From positions 1-41,781 of the forward strand of contig JALHUB010000251.1 of NCBI GenBank assembly GCA_022865685.1: a stretch of DNA of 41,781 nucleotides, read 5' to 3'. The stretch's first letter is position 1, and each line of letters starts with the position of its first letter. Both the position numbers and the translations under genes were made by a program. The notes beneath the pieces were generated by a model. It saw only the letters and a program-made list of their open reading frames with translations. It ran no database searches and was not told where the DNA came from. This document shows positions 40,149 through 41,781 of this stretch, one piece after another. This DNA comes from Dehalococcoidia bacterium. GTDB taxonomy: Bacteria > Chloroflexota > Dehalococcoidia > DSTF01 > JALHUB01.

Positions 40149-40200
40149 CGGCAGGACTTCAGTCCTGCCGCTGCGGGCGGTCCGCGGGCAAGACGCCCGC
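40149..40200. repeat. Interspersed palindromes after the acyl-CoA dehydrogenase gene
   Basis: A perfect palindrome with 10-bp arms CGGCAGGACT/AGTCCTGCCG around TC (40149-40170) shares its GGACTTCAGTCC core with 18794-18805. GCGGGC/GCCCGC with loop AAGAC follows (40184-40200). They lie between convergent genes and may double as terminators. Confidence 0.7.
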
Positions 40201-40230
40201 TCTGCGCGTCGGTGCTGAACTCCTTGCCCG

Positions 40231-41073
40231 CTAGCCGGGCTCGGGCGAACAGCCGGGGACGAACCTGGCGCGACGGTGCGCCGCCTCGTTTACCATGTGG
40301 AACAGCAGGCCCAGGCCCGCCAGGGCGATGGCGCCGCTTCCCAGCTCGATCCCGATAGACTCGATTAGCGACGGCCCCGGCTGAATCACCAGTATGTTCC
40401 AGAAAGCGTGGAACAGCACAGCCGTCGTGAACGCCGCCGCCACCGGCACGTTGACCACGCGCCGTCCCAGCTTCTCGCGCTCGCGCCAGAGCACCGCGCA
40501 CACCAGCCCGGTCCAGGCGCCGTGCCCCGCCGGCGACAGGAGTCCTCGCACAATCAAAGTCGTCTCGACCGCGCCGATCCCCTTCGACGATTGCGCGGCC
40601 GCAAAGCCGTAGCCTATCGTCTCCAGCGCCGCGAACCCCATGCCAGCCGCCACGCCGAATATCACGCCGTCCGCCTGCGAGCAGTAGCGCCCGTGGAAGT
40701 ATATCCCCAGTGGAATGATTAGCTTCGCGCTCTCCTCGATCACGCCAACGCCGAACATCTCCGCCGCGCCCAGGCTGCGCAGCGTCGCATATTCCAGCGT
40801 CGCCGCTATGGACACGCCGAGGGCGCCGCCCCATAGAAAGCACAGGACTACCACACCCGCCGGTATGTCGCGGCCGGGCTCGCGCTCGTACACGTACGCG
40901 ACGAAAGCCACCGGCACCACGAACGCGCCCACGATGATGACAATAGGTATGTCCGTCGGATTACCCAGTCCGCGGACCAGCGCCACGAGGAGGAAGAATA
41001 GAACCGTCCCGCCGACGAGCACGCGGGCGGACGTGCGTCGAAAGGGCAGCGCAGGCTTGTTGCGCGCCATCAT
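40231..41073 (-). CDS. PrsW-type intramembrane metalloprotease
   Basis: A membrane protein of about 280 residues with eight or more helices. PrsW-family marks are GVIEESAKL (the Glu-Glu-x-x-Lys motif), GVIFGVAAGMGFAALETIGY (a second Glu), SPAGHGAWTG and LFHAFWN (His residues of the metal site). PrsW of Bacillus cleaves an anti-sigma factor in site-1 proteolysis; most homologs have unknown substrates. The start is uncertain: ATG 41073 is preferred, with GAAGG about 11 bases upstream, over GTG 41097 with no site. The gene is convergent with the acyl-CoA dehydrogenase and divergent from the cyclase. A link to the sigma/anti-sigma-like pair at 26374 is possible but unsupported. Confidence 0.88.
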   Translation of the reverse strand: MMARNKPALPFRRTSARVLVGGTVLFFLLVALVRGLGNPTDIPIVIIVGAFVVPVAFVAYVYEREPGRDIPAGVVVLCFLWGGALGVSIAATLEYATLRSLGAAEMFGVGVIEESAKLIIPLGIYFHGRYCSQADGVIFGVAAGMGFAALETIGYGFAAAQSSKGIGAVETTLIVRGLLSPAGHGAWTGLVCAVLWREREKLGRRVVNVPVAAAFTTAVLFHAFWNILVIQPGPSLIESIGIELGSGAIALAGLGLLFHMVNEAAHRRARFVPGCSPEPG

Positions 41074-41140
41074 CCTATCCGCCGCCTTCCCTGGCACGCT
41101 GCCACCGCGGTCGCTCCCTGGCCGGTATCGTACGTCCGCA

Positions 41141-41149
41141 TGCTATAAT
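41141..41149 (+). promoter_or_regulatory. Extended -10 promoter element of the cyclase gene
   Basis: TGC directly precedes a consensus TATAAT (41144-41149), 30 bases before the ATG at 41179. No clear -35 box is present, as expected for an extended -10 promoter. Confidence 0.6.
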
Positions 41150-41178
41150 CCGGCCATCACCCCAGAGCGCCAGGCGAC

Positions 41179-41781
41179 ATGGAGCTGTTCGACATCTCAG
41201 TGCCCCTACGACCCGGCATGGTCGTCTACCCGGGCGACACGCCGTTCCACGCGGAGCGGCCGCGCGCCATCGCCCGCGGCGACGCCTACAACCTCACCCG
41301 TCTCCAGATCAGCGCTCACTCGGGCACCCATGTCGACGCGCCGCTGCACTTCATCGACGGCGCGCCCGGCGTCACCGACCTGCCGCTGACGGCGCTCATC
41401 GGTCCGGCCTACGTCGTCGACGCCACCGGCATCTCGGCTGACATCGATGCTGCGACCCTTGCGCGGCTGGATTTCCCGTCGGGCGTCAGCCGCATCCTCT
41501 TCAAGACGCCGAACTCCCGTCTCTGGGACCTCGACGACTTCAGCGACAAGTTCTTCGGCGTTACCGCCGATGCCGCGAAAGTCCTCGTGTCCCGCGGCGT
41601 CGAACTCGTCGGCATCGACTACCTTTCGCTGGCGCCGGCATCCGATCCCGCGCCCGCGCACGTCGTTCTCCTCGAAGCCGGCGTCGTCATCCTTGAGGGC
41701 GTCGACCTCCGTGCCATCGAGCCGGGGCCGTACCGGCTTATCTGCCTGCCCCTGCCCATTGAAGGCTGCGACGGCGCGCCC
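41179..41781 (+). CDS. Cyclase-family metal hydrolase (kynurenine-formamidase-like), N-terminal part
   Basis: The gene runs past the window end; 201 residues are visible. It starts MELFDISVPLRPGMVVYPGD, the typical beginning of the cyclase family (PF04199), and carries the metal motif SAHSGTHVDAPLHFIDG (His47, His51, Asp53, with His57). Later parts, FKTPNSRLW and VGIDYLSLAP, are also typical. The family includes bacterial kynurenine formamidase KynB and other amide or ring hydrolases. The exact substrate cannot be told from this part, and no other tryptophan-breakdown gene is in the window. The ATG is supported by the family start and the promoter upstream; the ribosome site is weak. Confidence 0.92.
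   Translation, partial: MELFDISVPLRPGMVVYPGDTPFHAERPRAIARGDAYNLTRLQISAHSGTHVDAPLHFIDGAPGVTDLPLTALIGPAYVVDATGISADIDAATLARLDFPSGVSRILFKTPNSRLWDLDDFSDKFFGVTADAAKVLVSRGVELVGIDYLSLAPASDPAPAHVVLLEAGVVILEGVDLRAIEPGPYRLICLPLPIEGCDGAP

Noticed and set aside
40109..40843. Alternative minus-strand frame over the PrsW gene
   Set aside because: The other minus-strand frame has the PrsW motifs and hydrophobic pattern; this one is Arg/Gly-rich noise.
1..41781. tRNA or rRNA genes and insertion sequences
   Set aside because: No cloverleaf with a TTCGANTC-type T loop, no rRNA-like stretch and no transposase frame was noticed on either strand; a covariance-model scan would be needed to be sure for tRNAs.

Overview
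The window is high-G+C bacterial chromosome, most plausibly from a Chloroflexota bacterium of the Dehalococcoidia kind. Four things suggest this. A YYY-motif membrane protein sits next to its usual partner, the Agl23-like family, a pairing known mainly from Chloroflexi and archaea. There is a complete Tad/Flp pilus locus. The sigma factor has a short CL..YP..PLL-type partner protein. The surface proteins look monoderm, one with an LPxTG-like tail. This assignment is inference; no rRNA or tRNA gene was seen.

Layout. (1) 1-2394: the C-terminal part of SMC, then ftsY behind a good sigma70 promoter. (2) 2483-11412: an envelope block on one strand, with the YYY membrane protein, an Agl23-like glycosyltransferase-type protein fused to NHL repeats, a DedA protein, a UPF0104-type flippase-like protein and an FAD oxidoreductase. 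It ends in a nest of six palindromes. (3) 11705-17542: mutS and mutL around an opposite-strand secreted subtilisin-like protease whose 3' end overlaps that of mutS. (4) 17807-18676: a secreted CAP-domain protein preceded by an unusual array of CCTA half-sites. (5) 18847-33985: the Tad pilus region. On the minus strand lie an LPPTG-tailed surface protein with a Thr/Pro stalk, a possible 25-residue membrane peptide, an unknown protein and a winged-helix AAA ATPase. On the plus strand lie flp pilin 1, a VWA-Ig-TM-FHA protein, an ECF-like sigma factor with its partner, flp pilin 2, a decayed TadE-like gene, then cpaB-cpaE-cpaF-tadB-tadC and a DUF192 gene. (6) 34061-41781: metabolic genes, with a thiolase and a condensing-enzyme/DUF35 fusion as one operon, a cNMP-binding protein, a flavodiiron protein, an acyl-CoA dehydrogenase, a PrsW-type protease and the start of a cyclase-family hydrolase.

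The most notable regulatory finding is a probable cyclic-di-GMP-I (GEMM-I) riboswitch on the minus strand at 23041-23172, followed by a terminator. It lies in the leader of the LPPTG surface protein and next to the pilus genes, so adhesin expression may respond directly to c-di-GMP. A second signal is a roughly 45-bp element with three CCTA half-sites at 13-14 bp spacing. It occurs before both the CAP protein and the sigma factor gene and suggests a shared regulator. A family of 20-bp perfect palindromes with a constant TTCA core and changing stems is scattered through the intergenic spaces.
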